A stretch of 64,000 nucleotides of DNA from Burkholderiales bacterium (GCA_022843925.1 JALHMS010000015.1:43205-107204), one strand, 5' to 3'; positions 17,159 through 26,313 are shown, numbered from the stretch's first letter. Notes: generated by a model from the sequence alone, not told the origin. A program made the numbers and translations.

Positions 17159-18412
17159 ATGCGCAAGACCCTGACCATCGCCCTGGCCGTGGCCGGTCTC
17201 TCGACCGCGATCGTCGCCGAGGCCGCCACCCCGTACAACACGCTCTCGGGCGCCGCGCCGCTCGTGATCGGCCACCGCGGCGCCTCGGGCTATCGCCCGG
17301 AGCACACGCTGGAGGCCTACACGCTCGCCATCGAGCAGGGCGCGAACTACATCGAACCCGATCTCGTGATGACGAAGGACGGCGAGCTGCTCGCGCGGCA
17401 CGAGCCGATGCTCGCCCGCGTGAATCTGAATCCGGACGGCACGATCGCGCGGGATGCTTCCAACAATCCGGTTCTGCATCGGACGGACTCGAGCACGAAC
17501 GTCTGGATGCAGGCCAAATACGCGGATCGCCTCACGGTGAAGACGCTGGACGGCGTCCAGGTGGGCGGTTGGTTCGCCGAGGACTTCACGGCCGCCGAGA
17601 TCCGCGCGGACATCCGTGCCCAGGAGCGGCTTCGCGACCTGCGCGTGGCGAACAACGCCTACAACGACCAGTACGTGATCCCGACGCTGCAGGAGGTCAT
17701 CGACCTCGCCAAGGCGAAGTCGATCGAGACGGGCCGCACGATCGGCATCTACCCCGAGACGAAGCACCCGACCTACTTCCTCGCGCACACGCAGGCGAAC
17801 GGCCTCACGCGCATGGAAGACCGGTTGGTCGAGATCCTCCACGCCAACTACGGCAACACCGCAACCGCACCGGTGTTCATCCAGTCGTTCGAAGTGAGCA
17901 ACCTCCAGTACCTGAATGGCCAGACGGACATCCAGATCGCCCAGTTGCTGAGTTCCGGTGGCCGGCCCTTCGACTTCACCGTGAGCGGGGATACCCGGAC
18001 GTACGCCAGCCTCGCGACTGCCGCGGGTCTCGACTTCATCGACGACTACGCCGATGGCGTCGGCGCCAACAAGGCGCTCATGATCCCCACCGTCGGCGGT
18101 GTCCTGGGTGCCCCGACCACGCTGATCGACGATGCCCACGCGCGCGGCCTGATCGTGCATGGCTGGACCTTCCGTGCCGAGAACATCTTCCTGCCGGGCG
18201 AGTTCCGGGTCGGGACGGATCCCGCGGCCCTGGGCGATGCGCAGGGCGAGATCAGCGCCTTCCTGGCGCTCGGCATGGACGGCTTCTTCACCGACCATCC
18301 GGACACCGGTGTGGCCGCCGTGGCTGCGATCCCGGAGCCGGGCACGTGGGCGATGATGGCCGGCGGCCTCGCGCTCCTCGGGTTTGCGTCGCGCCGGCAG
18401 GTCCGCCGATAG
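17159..18412 (+). CDS. Glycerophosphodiester phosphodiesterase with PEP-CTERM anchor
   Basis: This exported enzyme has 417 residues. The signal peptide (MRKTLTIALAVAGLSTAIVAEA) is followed by a GDPD TIM-barrel domain: GHRGASGYRPEHT supplies the first His and Arg, NYIEPDLVMT the metal-binding Glu and Asp, and ARHEP the second His. The domain hydrolyses glycerophosphodiesters to glycerol-3-phosphate and an alcohol. The C-terminus is a PEP-CTERM signal (IPEPGTWAMMAGGLALLGF...RRQVRR), so the enzyme is probably processed by exosortase and surface-directed. GGAG six bases before the ATG at 17159 decides the start against the longer track ORF. Confidence 0.88.
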   Translation: MRKTLTIALAVAGLSTAIVAEAATPYNTLSGAAPLVIGHRGASGYRPEHTLEAYTLAIEQGANYIEPDLVMTKDGELLARHEPMLARVNLNPDGTIARDASNNPVLHRTDSSTNVWMQAKYADRLTVKTLDGVQVGGWFAEDFTAAEIRADIRAQERLRDLRVANNAYNDQYVIPTLQEVIDLAKAKSIETGRTIGIYPETKHPTYFLAHTQANGLTRMEDRLVEILHANYGNTATAPVFIQSFEVSNLQYLNGQTDIQIAQLLSSGGRPFDFTVSGDTRTYASLATAAGLDFIDDYADGVGANKALMIPTVGGVLGAPTTLIDDAHARGLIVHGWTFRAENIFLPGEFRVGTDPAALGDAQGEISAFLALGMDGFFTDHPDTGVAAVAAIPEPGTWAMMAGGLALLGFASRRQVRR

Positions 18413-18419
18413 GTCCGTA

Positions 18420-18463
18420 CGGCCCCCCGGGATCCTCGATCGGTTCCCGGGGGGCCGTTTCTT
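18420..18463. terminator. Strong intrinsic terminator between phosphodiesterase and iorB
   Basis: A 13-bp perfect stem, CGGCCCCCCGGGA paired with TCCCGGGGGGCCG, has a 12-base loop and is followed by TTTCTT. It sits seven bases after the plus-strand phosphodiesterase stop and touches the iorB stop codon. It probably ends both convergent transcripts. Confidence 0.85.
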
Positions 18464-19989
18464 CAGGCCGTCGCCGTTGCGGCGGCCGGCGCGATCGACA
18501 TTGCCGCCACGGCCGCGGCGAGCTTCGACCCCTGTTCGTCGGCGAGCGCTGCATCGCGCAGCCGACGGAGCGTTGCCGCCGCGTCGGGATGACCGTTCAG
18601 TCTCGGCACCTGCGCGATCACCGTGTTGTAGTTCGCCAGGCCCCGCGCGTGGGTGTCGCCGTACCCCTTCACGAGCCGCTGGCACTCGGCGATCGCGATG
18701 GCGAGCTCCGCATCGGATGCCGCCGTCCCGCCCACCAGGGCGAGCCACGCGTCGATGCGCGAATGTTCCTCGACGAATCGCAGCGTGGAGCGCCGGATGC
18801 GCCGGAGGCTCGCCACCGCGTAGAGCATCAGGAAGCCGCGGACCGAACTCGTCCGGACGATCCGACCCTTCGATGCGACGCGCTCGACGCCGCGTCGTGC
18901 CCATCCGGTTGCGAGCAGCCAGCGGCCGAGCCCGGCGGGCAGGGTGTCGGCGATCTCCTGCACGCGCGGATGCAGATACTCGTGGATGTCGAGCAGCTGA
19001 TCCTTCGCGAGGCGCACTTCGCCACGGACGCGGTCGAAACGCGTCGCGCGGGTCTTCAGGTCGGCGACGCGGATGGTGTCCTCGTACGACATCCAGAGCG
19101 CCAGGTACCGTGCCACGGTCTCGACGAGACGGTCGGTGCATCCGCGCGCGACGCGCAGCGTCTCGAGCCGCTGCACGTAGGCCTCGGCGTAGGCGACGTC
19201 CTGATAGTCGGCGAGCCGCAGCAGACCGTGGAGGATGATCGGCACCGTGCCCGTGGGAAAGGTGGCGCGCACGCGGGCCGCGAGCGGCGCGAGGCGCGGG
19301 CCGACCGGGGGTTCCGCCATCGCAGGTGCAGCTGGTTTCGGTGGCAGCGGTGAGATGACCAGGCCCTCGCCGGCGGCAAAGGCTTTCAGGCTCGGTTCGA
19401 CGCCCACGCCTGCGCGGCGGATGGCGTCCTCGAACTGCGGCCGGGTGAAGGGCAGGCATCCCGCGCCCGCGATGGCGCCGAAGAGCGACGCGCCGATCAC
19501 GCTGCCGACGGATTCCGCCGCAAGCGCGAAGTCGCCAAAGCACGCACGTTTCGCGGCGGCACGGCCGGCGGCGACGAGTGCATCCGCATCGACGCGGCCG
19601 TCGCCCATCGCGGTCTTCTCGGTCATCGAGTACACGCGATGGGTCGACGCGATCAGCGTCGTACGCTCTGCCGTGACCAGGCCGCGCTGGAGCGCGCGAC
19701 CGGCCTCCATGAGTTCCGAGGCGATGACCACGTCCACCTCGCCGGGGAACGGCATGAGCGCGAGGACGGGTCTCGGGGCGTCGGGCGCGCCGCCGGGGAA
19801 CAGTTCGACGTAGTAGATCGTGGCGCCCGTGCGCTGCGCGACGCCGGGCACGGACGTGGTCTGTGCGATCCAGCCGGCGTGTTCGGCGAGGTCCACGAGC
19901 CAGTCGGCGAGCACCCCGCCACCTTCCCCACCCATGGCGAGGATGGCGATGTTGATGGTGCGTGGCGCCTCCGCCGGCGAACCGCTCAC
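18463..19989 (-). CDS. iorB: Indolepyruvate ferredoxin oxidoreductase beta-type subunit
   Basis: This protein has 508 residues. The first ~190 residues form the 2-oxoacid:ferredoxin oxidoreductase gamma domain (INIAILAMGGEGGGVLADWL, FGDFALAAESVGSVIGASLFGA). The long C-terminal part is a helical domain of the DUF6537 type found in large bacterial IorB proteins. It works with IorA to oxidise aryl-pyruvates to aryl-acetyl-CoA with reduction of ferredoxin. The GTG start at 19989 overlaps the iorA stop (GTGA). The 1073-aa track ORF (18463-21684) adds an upstream half that is antisense-frame reading of iorA and is not real. Confidence 0.88.
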   Translation of the reverse strand: MSGSPAEAPRTINIAILAMGGEGGGVLADWLVDLAEHAGWIAQTTSVPGVAQRTGATIYYVELFPGGAPDAPRPVLALMPFPGEVDVVIASELMEAGRALQRGLVTAERTTLIASTHRVYSMTEKTAMGDGRVDADALVAAGRAAAKRACFGDFALAAESVGSVIGASLFGAIAGAGCLPFTRPQFEDAIRRAGVGVEPSLKAFAAGEGLVISPLPPKPAAPAMAEPPVGPRLAPLAARVRATFPTGTVPIILHGLLRLADYQDVAYAEAYVQRLETLRVARGCTDRLVETVARYLALWMSYEDTIRVADLKTRATRFDRVRGEVRLAKDQLLDIHEYLHPRVQEIADTLPAGLGRWLLATGWARRGVERVASKGRIVRTSSVRGFLMLYAVASLRRIRRSTLRFVEEHSRIDAWLALVGGTAASDAELAIAIAECQRLVKGYGDTHARGLANYNTVIAQVPRLNGHPDAAATLRRLRDAALADEQGSKLAAAVAAMSIAPAAATATA

Positions 19990-22133
19990 GGGCCGATCCC
20001 CGCGAGGCGGCGCTCGATCCGCCGTTGGAAGAATCCGATGACCCGGGCGCGCACGCCTGCGACGAAGCGGTCCCATCTGGTGGGGTTGTGGATCAGCGCG
20101 GCGCGGTAGAACGACGGACACAGCACGGCGGCGTGCGAGACCTCGCCGCACAGGCCGCAGCCCACGCAACTGTCGATGACGGCCGCCACCGGGTCGGTGC
20201 GCAGCGGATCGGGGTTGTCGCGGATGGTGAGCGACGGGCAACCCGAGAGGCGGATGCACGAGTGGTCGCCCGTGCAGGTGTCGGGGTCCACGCCGAAGCG
20301 CTCGCGCACCGCGCGCTGCCCGCTCTTCACGAGCTGGCGGAACGCGGGCTTCTCGCGGCGCTGACGGTTCAGCATGCATTCGCTCTGCGCGATCACCACC
20401 TTCGGACCCTTCACCGGCGTCGTGAGCGCCTCGCGGAGCGTGTCGCGCATCTCGGCGACGCTGTACGTGTGCGTGACCGTCCGCACCCACTCGACCCCCA
20501 CCCCGCGCACCGCCTTCTCGATGGAGTTGCGCGTGGCGCGGATCGGGTTGTCGGCGCGCGACGAGAGGATGTCCTGGCCGCCCGTCGCGGCGGAGTAGCT
20601 GTTGTCGACGATGACCAGCACGTTGTCGGTCTTGTTGAAGACTGCGTTGCCGACGCCGCTCGTCAAGCCGTTGTGCCAGAAGCCGCCGTCCCCCATGAAG
20701 CTCAGCGTGCGCTTGCGCGTCTCCGTCGTGTTGAGCGCCGCGGCGCCGGCCCAGCCGAGTCCGTAGCCCATGGTCGTGGCGCCGAGCTCGAACGGCGGCA
20801 GGATCGAGAAGAGATGGCAGCCGATGTCGCAGCTCACGTGGTGCGGTCCGAGTTCCCGCTCGACCAGTTTCATCGCGGTGAAGATGGGGCGCTCCGGGCA
20901 GCCGGTGCAGAACGACGGCGGGCGCGGGTGGACCTCCTTCGCCGCCGGCACGGGGGCCGTCGCGGGCTTCGCCGCGCGGGGCAGGGGGCGGCCTTCGAGC
21001 AGGGACGGTGCGACCTGCTCGATGAACTTCGTGATCCCCTGGAGCATCACGCCGCCGGTGTACTCGCCGGCCATCGGCAGGCAGTCCTTGCCGTGCACAC
21101 GGGTCTGCACGTCCGCACGGCGAAGGGTCGTGTTGACCTGCTGCTCGATGAAGTCGGGCTGGCCTTCCTCCACCATCAGCACCGCGCGCTTGCCGGCGCA
21201 GAAGCGGGTCAGTTCCTCGTCGACGATCGGATACGTGACGTTCATCACGTACAACGGCACGCGCGAATGACCCCAGGCGTCGGCGAGACCCAGCAGTTCG
21301 AGTGCGCGGATCACGTTGTTGTACATGCCGCCCTGCAGGACGATGCCGAAGTCCTGGGCGCCTTCCGCGAAGAACTCGTTCAGACCGTGGTCGCGGATGT
21401 ATTGCACCGCGGCGGGCCAGCGCTGCGTGATCTTCTCCTGCTCGTGCAGATAGCTCGCGGGCGGCAGCACGATGCGGCTGGTGTCGCGCAGTGGCCGCTC
21501 GATGGCGTCCTTCAGCGTGTAGGCAGGGCGCACGTTGTCCTTCGCGACGAAGCTGCCGTGCACGTGGCACGCGCGGATGCGCAGTTCCAGCATCACGGGC
21601 GTCCGGCTCGCTTCCGACAGCGCGAAGCCGTGCTGCACGGCCGCCACGATGCACGGCAGATTCGGTCGCGGATCGAGCAGCCACACCTGAGACTTCATCG
21701 CGAAGGCGTGGGACCGCTCCTGCATGATCGACGACCCCTCGCCGTAGTCCTCGCCCACGATGATGAGTGCGCCGCCGGTCACGCCGCCCGAGGCGAGATT
21801 CGCGAGTGCGTCGGAGGCGACATTGGTCCCGACCGTGGACTTGAAGGTGACGGCGCCGCGAAGCGGCGTGTGGACCGAGGCGGCGAGTGTCGCGGTGGCG
21901 GTGGCCTCGGACGCGCTGTGCTCGAAGTGCACGCCCAGCTCGGCGAGGATGTCGTTGGCGTCGGCCAGGACGTCCATGAGATGCGAGATCGGTGCGCCCT
22001 GATAGCCGGCGACGTAGCTCACCCCGGATTCGAGCAGCGCCTTGGTGACGGCGAGGATGCCTTCACCCCGGAATTCCTCGCCGGCGCCGAGGCGGAGTTT
22101 CTGGACTTCGGTCTTGAAGGAGCGTTCAGCCAT
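19986..22133 (-). CDS. iorA: Indolepyruvate ferredoxin oxidoreductase alpha subunit
   Basis: This cytoplasmic TPP enzyme subunit has 715 residues. The domain order is pyrimidine-binding domain (EEFRGEGILAVTKALLESGV), TPP-binding motif GDGGFWHNGLTSGVGNAV...VIVDNS, and a C-terminal two-[4Fe-4S] ferredoxin region (CTGDHSCIRLSGCP and CVGCGLCGEVSHAAVLCP). The first cluster motif deviates from plain CxxCxxCxxxCP. With IorB it converts indolepyruvate or phenylpyruvate to the acyl-CoA. It begins an operon of two genes downstream of REP repeats. Confidence 0.92.
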   Translation of the reverse strand: MAERSFKTEVQKLRLGAGEEFRGEGILAVTKALLESGVSYVAGYQGAPISHLMDVLADANDILAELGVHFEHSASEATATATLAASVHTPLRGAVTFKSTVGTNVASDALANLASGGVTGGALIIVGEDYGEGSSIMQERSHAFAMKSQVWLLDPRPNLPCIVAAVQHGFALSEASRTPVMLELRIRACHVHGSFVAKDNVRPAYTLKDAIERPLRDTSRIVLPPASYLHEQEKITQRWPAAVQYIRDHGLNEFFAEGAQDFGIVLQGGMYNNVIRALELLGLADAWGHSRVPLYVMNVTYPIVDEELTRFCAGKRAVLMVEEGQPDFIEQQVNTTLRRADVQTRVHGKDCLPMAGEYTGGVMLQGITKFIEQVAPSLLEGRPLPRAAKPATAPVPAAKEVHPRPPSFCTGCPERPIFTAMKLVERELGPHHVSCDIGCHLFSILPPFELGATTMGYGLGWAGAAALNTTETRKRTLSFMGDGGFWHNGLTSGVGNAVFNKTDNVLVIVDNSYSAATGGQDILSSRADNPIRATRNSIEKAVRGVGVEWVRTVTHTYSVAEMRDTLREALTTPVKGPKVVIAQSECMLNRQRREKPAFRQLVKSGQRAVRERFGVDPDTCTGDHSCIRLSGCPSLTIRDNPDPLRTDPVAAVIDSCVGCGLCGEVSHAAVLCPSFYRAALIHNPTRWDRFVAGVRARVIGFFQRRIERRLAGIGP

Positions 22134-22318
22134 GCGGTTCCCGGTGCGGCCGCTTGCCGTGAGGACGGCCTGCGGTGGTGGTGTTCAGCGGTCGAAGTAT
22201 AGGCGGGGGGGCACTTCGCAGGCGCGGGCCATGGCCGGCTCTCGGGCCATTCAGTCCGCGGTGGCTTGGTTGCGTGGCGTACGAACAAGGGGAGGACCCG
22301 TTGTATCTCCCGTCTTTG

Positions 22319-22570
22319 CCATGCCCGCGAAAGCGTCGGTTCCGGGTGAGGCGTTTCCCTGCATTGACCGCTTTCGGGGCCATGGGCCCCTCCTACCGGA
22401 ACCGTCGCCTCGGTTGCCCCCGTGGATGTTGCACCCTGTAGGAGCGGGCCATGCCCTTGTAGGAGCGGGCCATGCCCGCGAAAGCGTTCGTTCCGGTTGA
22501 TACGTTCCCTCGCATTGACCGCGTTCGGGGCCACGCGCCCCTCCTACAAGGCCATGGGTCCCTCCTGCAA
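22319..22570. repeat. REP family 2 cluster with nested heads
   Basis: A half BIME (22319-22396) is followed by a second pair (22438-22570). The second pair has doubled heads: GTAGGAGCGGGCCATGCCC starts at 22438 and again at 22459, and the opposite end has CTCCTAC followed 21 bp later by CTCCTGC. The cluster separates iorA from the GlcG gene and accounts for most of 22134-22576. Confidence 0.9.
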
Positions 22571-22576
22571 CTTCGG

Positions 22577-22987
22577 CTATCCCGCCAGCACGGCCGCCGC
22601 CATCGCGTCCGTGATCGTCTGGTCTTCGGCCGAGGTCAGGCCGCTCACGCCGATGGCGCCTAGCAGTTTGCCGTCCGAGTTCTTGATGGGCGAACCGCCG
22701 GGCATCGCCGTCAGGTCCGGGTCGCAGAAGTAGCTCACCTCGATCTGTTCGCGGTGGATCCGCGCGAGCAGCGCTTCCGTCGTCACGCCGAGACGGGCGC
22801 TCGTGTAGGCCTTCCCCTGCGAGATGCGGATGCTGCGGACCGGCGCGCCGGCCATTCGTGCGAAGGCGAGGAGGAAGCCCTTGTCGTCGCACACCGCGAC
22901 GCAGATGGGGCGGCCATAGTCCTTCGTGGCCTTGGCCATGGCGTTCTGCGCGAGGGTCTGGGCGTGTTCGAGCGTGAGGTCCTGCAT
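22577..22987 (-). CDS. GlcG/HbpS family haem-binding-like protein
   Basis: This protein of 136 residues belongs to the GlcG/HbpS (formerly DUF336) fold. Typical segments are TLEHAQTLAQNAMAKA, CVAVCDDKGFLLAFARMAGAP, SQGKAYTSARLG and a C-terminal IGVSGLTSAEDQTITDAM. Some homologues bind haem or corrinoids, and others accompany glycolate or diol catabolism. The role is not fixed by sequence. No signal peptide is evident, so it is probably cytoplasmic. It is transcribed away from the dehydrogenase gene at 23188, with 200 bp between for shared regulation. Confidence 0.87.
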   Translation of the reverse strand: MQDLTLEHAQTLAQNAMAKATKDYGRPICVAVCDDKGFLLAFARMAGAPVRSIRISQGKAYTSARLGVTTEALLARIHREQIEVSYFCDPDLTAMPGGSPIKNSDGKLLGAIGVSGLTSAEDQTITDAMAAAVLAG

Positions 22988-23187
22988 GCGGCGACTCCTG
23001 GTGTGTGGGATGGCGGCGGATGGTGCCTTGGTGCCGCGATCGAGGAAAGCCCCGCACGCGCGACGCCGAGCGACAGCCGGCGCGGGGGATGTTGCGATAA
23101 AGTCGGCGACTGACCTGCCCGTCGGGCGACCCCTTCGTCGGTTCTGTCGCCGCAGCCAGGGCCGCTCCCACCATCATCGAGACCGCC

Positions 23188-24276
23188 ATGAACAAGACGC
23201 ATCGCATCGCCACCATCCCCGGGGACGGTATCGGCAAGGAAGTCATCCCCGCGGGTCGGCAGGTGCTGGAGGCCATGGCTGCCGCAGACCCGTCGCTCGC
23301 ATTCGAGTTCGAGGATTTCCCCTGGGGTGGCGACTACTACCGCGCCCACGGCCGGATGATGCCGGCGGACGGCCTCGACCGGTTGCGCGACAAGGACGCC
23401 ATCCTGTTCGGTTCCGCCGGCGACCCGCACATCCCCGACCACGTGACGCTGTGGGGCCTGCGCCTCGCCATCTGCCAGGGCTTCGACCAGTACGCGAACG
23501 TGCGTCCGACCCGCATCCTGCCGGGCATCGACGGCCCGCTGAAGCGCTGCACGCCCGAGCAGCTCGACTGGGTGATCGTCCGCGAGAACACCGAGGGCGA
23601 GTACTCCGGCGCGGGCGGCCGGGTGCACCAGGGCCATCCGATCGAAGCCGCGACGGACGTCACGATCATGACCCGCGCGGGCGTCGAGCGGATCCTCCGC
23701 TACGCCTTCCGCCTCGCGCAGTCCCGGCCGCGGAAGCTGCTCACGGTGGTGAGCAAGTCGAACGCGCAGCGCCACGCGATGGTGATGTGGGACGAGATCA
23801 CGATCCAGATCGCGGCCGAGTTTCCCGACGTGAAATGGGACAAGGAACTCGTCGACGCCGCGACCGCGCGCATGGTGAACCGGCCGGCGACGCTCGATAC
23901 GATCGTCGCGACGAACCTCCACGCGGACATCCTGAGCGATCTCGCCGCGGCGCTCGCCGGGAGCCTCGGTATCGCGCCGACCGGCAACATCGACCCCGAG
24001 CGACGGTATCCTTCGATGTTCGAGCCCATCCACGGCTCCGCCTTCGACATCATGGGCAAGGGGCTCGCGAATCCGGTGGGGACGTTCTGGTCCGCCGTGA
24101 TGATGCTGGAGCATCTTGGAGAGAATGCAGCCGCACGACGGCTGATGCGTGCGATCGAGCAGGTGACGGCCCGGCCGGCCCTGCACACGCGCGATCTGGG
24201 CGGGAGCGCCACGACAGCCGAGGTCACCGCCGCGGTCTGCCGGGCCGTGACCGCCGATGCGGGGATCCCCGCTTGA
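23188..24276 (+). CDS. Tartrate/D-malate dehydrogenase family
   Basis: This NAD-dependent beta-decarboxylating dehydrogenase has 362 residues and belongs to the isopropylmalate/tartrate group. The motifs are IPGDGIGKEV at the N-terminus, RENTEGEYSGAGG in the substrate loop, a metal-binding TNLHADILSDLAAAL and the NAD-site FEPIHGSA. The loop lacks the typical leuB pattern, which favours tartrate, D-malate or a related hydroxy-acid. A leucine-pathway role is unlikely because no leu genes are nearby. It is followed 31 bp on by the Tat-exported dehalogenase. Confidence 0.87.
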   Translation: MNKTHRIATIPGDGIGKEVIPAGRQVLEAMAAADPSLAFEFEDFPWGGDYYRAHGRMMPADGLDRLRDKDAILFGSAGDPHIPDHVTLWGLRLAICQGFDQYANVRPTRILPGIDGPLKRCTPEQLDWVIVRENTEGEYSGAGGRVHQGHPIEAATDVTIMTRAGVERILRYAFRLAQSRPRKLLTVVSKSNAQRHAMVMWDEITIQIAAEFPDVKWDKELVDAATARMVNRPATLDTIVATNLHADILSDLAAALAGSLGIAPTGNIDPERRYPSMFEPIHGSAFDIMGKGLANPVGTFWSAVMMLEHLGENAAARRLMRAIEQVTARPALHTRDLGGSATTAEVTAAVCRAVTADAGIPA

Positions 24277-24307
24277 CGCAGTCAGTTTCACGAGGAGAAA
24301 ACAAGAA

Positions 24308-25132
24308 ATGAGTTCGACACCACGCCGCCGGTTCCTTCGCCAGGCGGGCACCCTTGCCGTGGCAGGTGCGGCAGCAGTCACCGGAGTGCTCGGGAGTCCC
24401 CGGGCGTATGCACAGACAGGGAAACCCATGGAAAACGTGAAGGCGCTGTTCTTCGATGTATTCGGCACGCTGGTCGACTGGCGTACGGGTGTTGCGCGCG
24501 AGTCGAAGGCCATCCTCGAACCGCTCGGCTACAAGCTCGACTGGATCGCGTTCGCCGATGCCTGGCGCGCCGAGTACCAGCCCGGCATGGAAGAGATCCG
24601 CGCCGGTCGCCAGCCGTTCTCCCGCCTCGACGTCGTCCATCGCGGCATGCTCGAGCGCATCCGTCCGCGCTTCGGCCTCGAGAAGGTGTCCGAGCCCGTG
24701 TTGGCCGAACTGAACCTCGCGTGGCACAAGCTCGACGCCTGGCCCGACGTCCCCGCGGCCATGAAGCGTCTGCGCACCCGGTATCTGCTCGCCCCCGTCT
24801 CGAACGGCAACATCGCGCTGATGGCGGATCTCGCCCGCCGCAACGGCTTCCACTGGGATGCCATCCTCGGCGCCGAGATCGCGCGCGACTACAAGCCGAA
24901 GCTGCGCGTCTACCAGATCGCGGCGGAATCGCTGAACCTCGAGCACGGCCAGACGATGATGTGCGCGGCGCACAGTGGCGACCTCGAAGCTGCGGCCACC
25001 GCCGGACTGCGGACGGGGTTCATCGCGCAGGTCGACGAGTTCGGCAAGGGCACCGGTGAAGCCGTGGCGAACGTGCCGGTCGATGTCACCGCGAGCAACT
25101 TCACCGAGTTCGCGACGAAGATGGGGACCTGA
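24308..25132 (+). CDS. Haloacid dehalogenase type II with Tat signal peptide
   Basis: This HAD-superfamily protein has 274 residues. A Tat leader (PRRRFLRQAGTLAVAGAAAV...AYA) precedes the HAD domain. Motif I is FFDVFGTLVDW with the nucleophilic Asp, motif II is APVSNGN, and motif III/IV spans DYKPKLRVYQ to MMCAAHSGDLEAA. Type II haloacid dehalogenases hydrolyse 2-haloacids and are normally cytoplasmic, so predicted export is unusual. An internal ATG at 24429 (MENVKALFFDVFGTL) would give the usual soluble form, but I see no strong ribosome site for it. GAGGAG before the 24308 ATG supports the long form. Confidence 0.85.
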   Translation: MSSTPRRRFLRQAGTLAVAGAAAVTGVLGSPRAYAQTGKPMENVKALFFDVFGTLVDWRTGVARESKAILEPLGYKLDWIAFADAWRAEYQPGMEEIRAGRQPFSRLDVVHRGMLERIRPRFGLEKVSEPVLAELNLAWHKLDAWPDVPAAMKRLRTRYLLAPVSNGNIALMADLARRNGFHWDAILGAEIARDYKPKLRVYQIAAESLNLEHGQTMMCAAHSGDLEAAATAGLRTGFIAQVDEFGKGTGEAVANVPVDVTASNFTEFATKMGT

Positions 25133-25156
25133 GCGGCGTTGGCCTGACCTTGCAAT

Positions 25157-25185
25157 ACCTCCGATCGCGCCCTGCGGTCGGAGGT
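25157..25185. terminator. Intergenic hairpin between convergent genes
   Basis: ACCTCCGA pairs with TCGGAGGT, with a short inner CGC/GCG extension. It lies between the dehalogenase stop (25132) and the RlmN-like stop (25211). There is no clean T-tract, so it may be a weak or bidirectional terminator. Confidence 0.5.
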
Positions 25186-25210
25186 CACTCCGCCGGTTTC
25201 GTCGCCGTAC

Positions 25211-26233
25211 TCAAATGCGGCTGGCGGCGAGTTCCTTCGAGACGGCCCGGGCACGCAGCTGCCCGCATCCGCCGTCCACGTCCTGCCCCGCCGACTGCCG
25301 AAGCTTCGTCAGGATGCCGTGCCGGTGCAGGTGCAGTGCCATCGCCTCGGCGTGTTCACCGCTCGGCCGCCGGAATGCAAGCCCCTCCCCGGCGTTGAAC
25401 GGGATGAAGTTCATCACCGCGTACTTTCCCGATAGCAGCGACACGATCCCCGCGAGTTCCTCGTCGGTGTCGTTGATGCCTTCGAGCAGAGTCCACTGGT
25501 ACTGGATCGGGTAGCCGGTCGCGCGCGCGTATCTTTCGCCCGCCTCGACGAGGTCGGCGGGATCGATCCGTGGCGCCCTGGGCAGGAGAGTGGTGCGCAG
25601 ATCGGCACGCGTGGTGTGCAGCGAGAGCGCCAGCGCCGGTTTCACCGGGCCCCGCGGCAACCGCTCGAAGACGCGCGGATCGCCTACGGTGGAGAACACC
25701 AGATTCTTGTGGCCGATGTCGCCGACCGTACCGAGCAGCTCGATGGCGTCCATCACGTTGTCGAGGTTGTGCGCGGGTTCGCCCATGCCCATGAAGACGA
25801 CCTTGCGCACGGTCCGATGCCGCCGCGCCAGCACCACCTGAGCGACGATCTCCGCGCTGCCGACGTGCCGGCGAAGGCCCTCACGACCGGTCATGCAGAA
25901 CACGCATCCGACGGCGCATCCGACCTGCGACGACACGCAGACGCCGTCGCGCGGGAGCAGCACGCTCTCGACGGTCTGCCCGTCGCCCAGTTGCACCAGG
26001 AGGCGCGCAGAGCCGTCGGCGCTGGGGTGCTCGGATTGCTTCCGCGCGATATCGGCCATTTCTGCCTCGATGGCCGGCAGCGCGGCACGCACCGCCGCGG
26101 GAAAGAACTGCGCGGGGTCACCGCGACAGGTGTCCAGCGGCCACGCGCGCGTCCAGGCCTTGAGGACAGCCTGCTCGTGCAGGGGCTTGGCGCCCAGTGC
26201 GCGCAGGCGCTGGCGGATGTCGTCGATCTGCAT
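25211..26233 (-). CDS. RlmN-like radical SAM methyltransferase paralogue
   Basis: This radical SAM protein of 340 residues belongs to the RlmN/Cfr family. The cluster motif CxxxCxxC is C106-AVG-C110-VF-C113. Also seen are GMGEP, FSTVG and a C-terminal GQDVDGGCGQLRA holding the second catalytic cysteine. RlmN methylates C2 of A2503 in 23S rRNA and some tRNAs. This protein has a divergent N-terminal region, so it may be a paralogue with a different RNA target. The real start is ATG 26233 (MQIDDIRQRL), because the track extension to 26389 reads through a REP pair. Confidence 0.82.
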   Translation of the reverse strand: MQIDDIRQRLRALGAKPLHEQAVLKAWTRAWPLDTCRGDPAQFFPAAVRAALPAIEAEMADIARKQSEHPSADGSARLLVQLGDGQTVESVLLPRDGVCVSSQVGCAVGCVFCMTGREGLRRHVGSAEIVAQVVLARRHRTVRKVVFMGMGEPAHNLDNVMDAIELLGTVGDIGHKNLVFSTVGDPRVFERLPRGPVKPALALSLHTTRADLRTTLLPRAPRIDPADLVEAGERYARATGYPIQYQWTLLEGINDTDEELAGIVSLLSGKYAVMNFIPFNAGEGLAFRRPSGEHAEAMALHLHRHGILTKLRQSAGQDVDGGCGQLRARAVSKELAASRI

Positions 26234-26313
26234 GGGGCGGGATGGTGCCTCGAAGCGGGGGCGGTGGCGAGGGTTGATGCAGCACCCGCCATGGCGATGG
26301 GCCAAGCATTTTT

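Noticed and set aside
15601-19353. 1250-residue plus-strand ORF
   Set aside because: It is antisense to the dioxygenase and iorB genes and overlaps the phosphodiesterase in another frame; composition is Arg/Ala/His-rich with no motif.
18463-21684. 1073-residue minus-strand ORF read as one protein
   Set aside because: Only the part after 19989 (iorB) is coding; the rest is an alternative frame of iorA, which has full family motifs.
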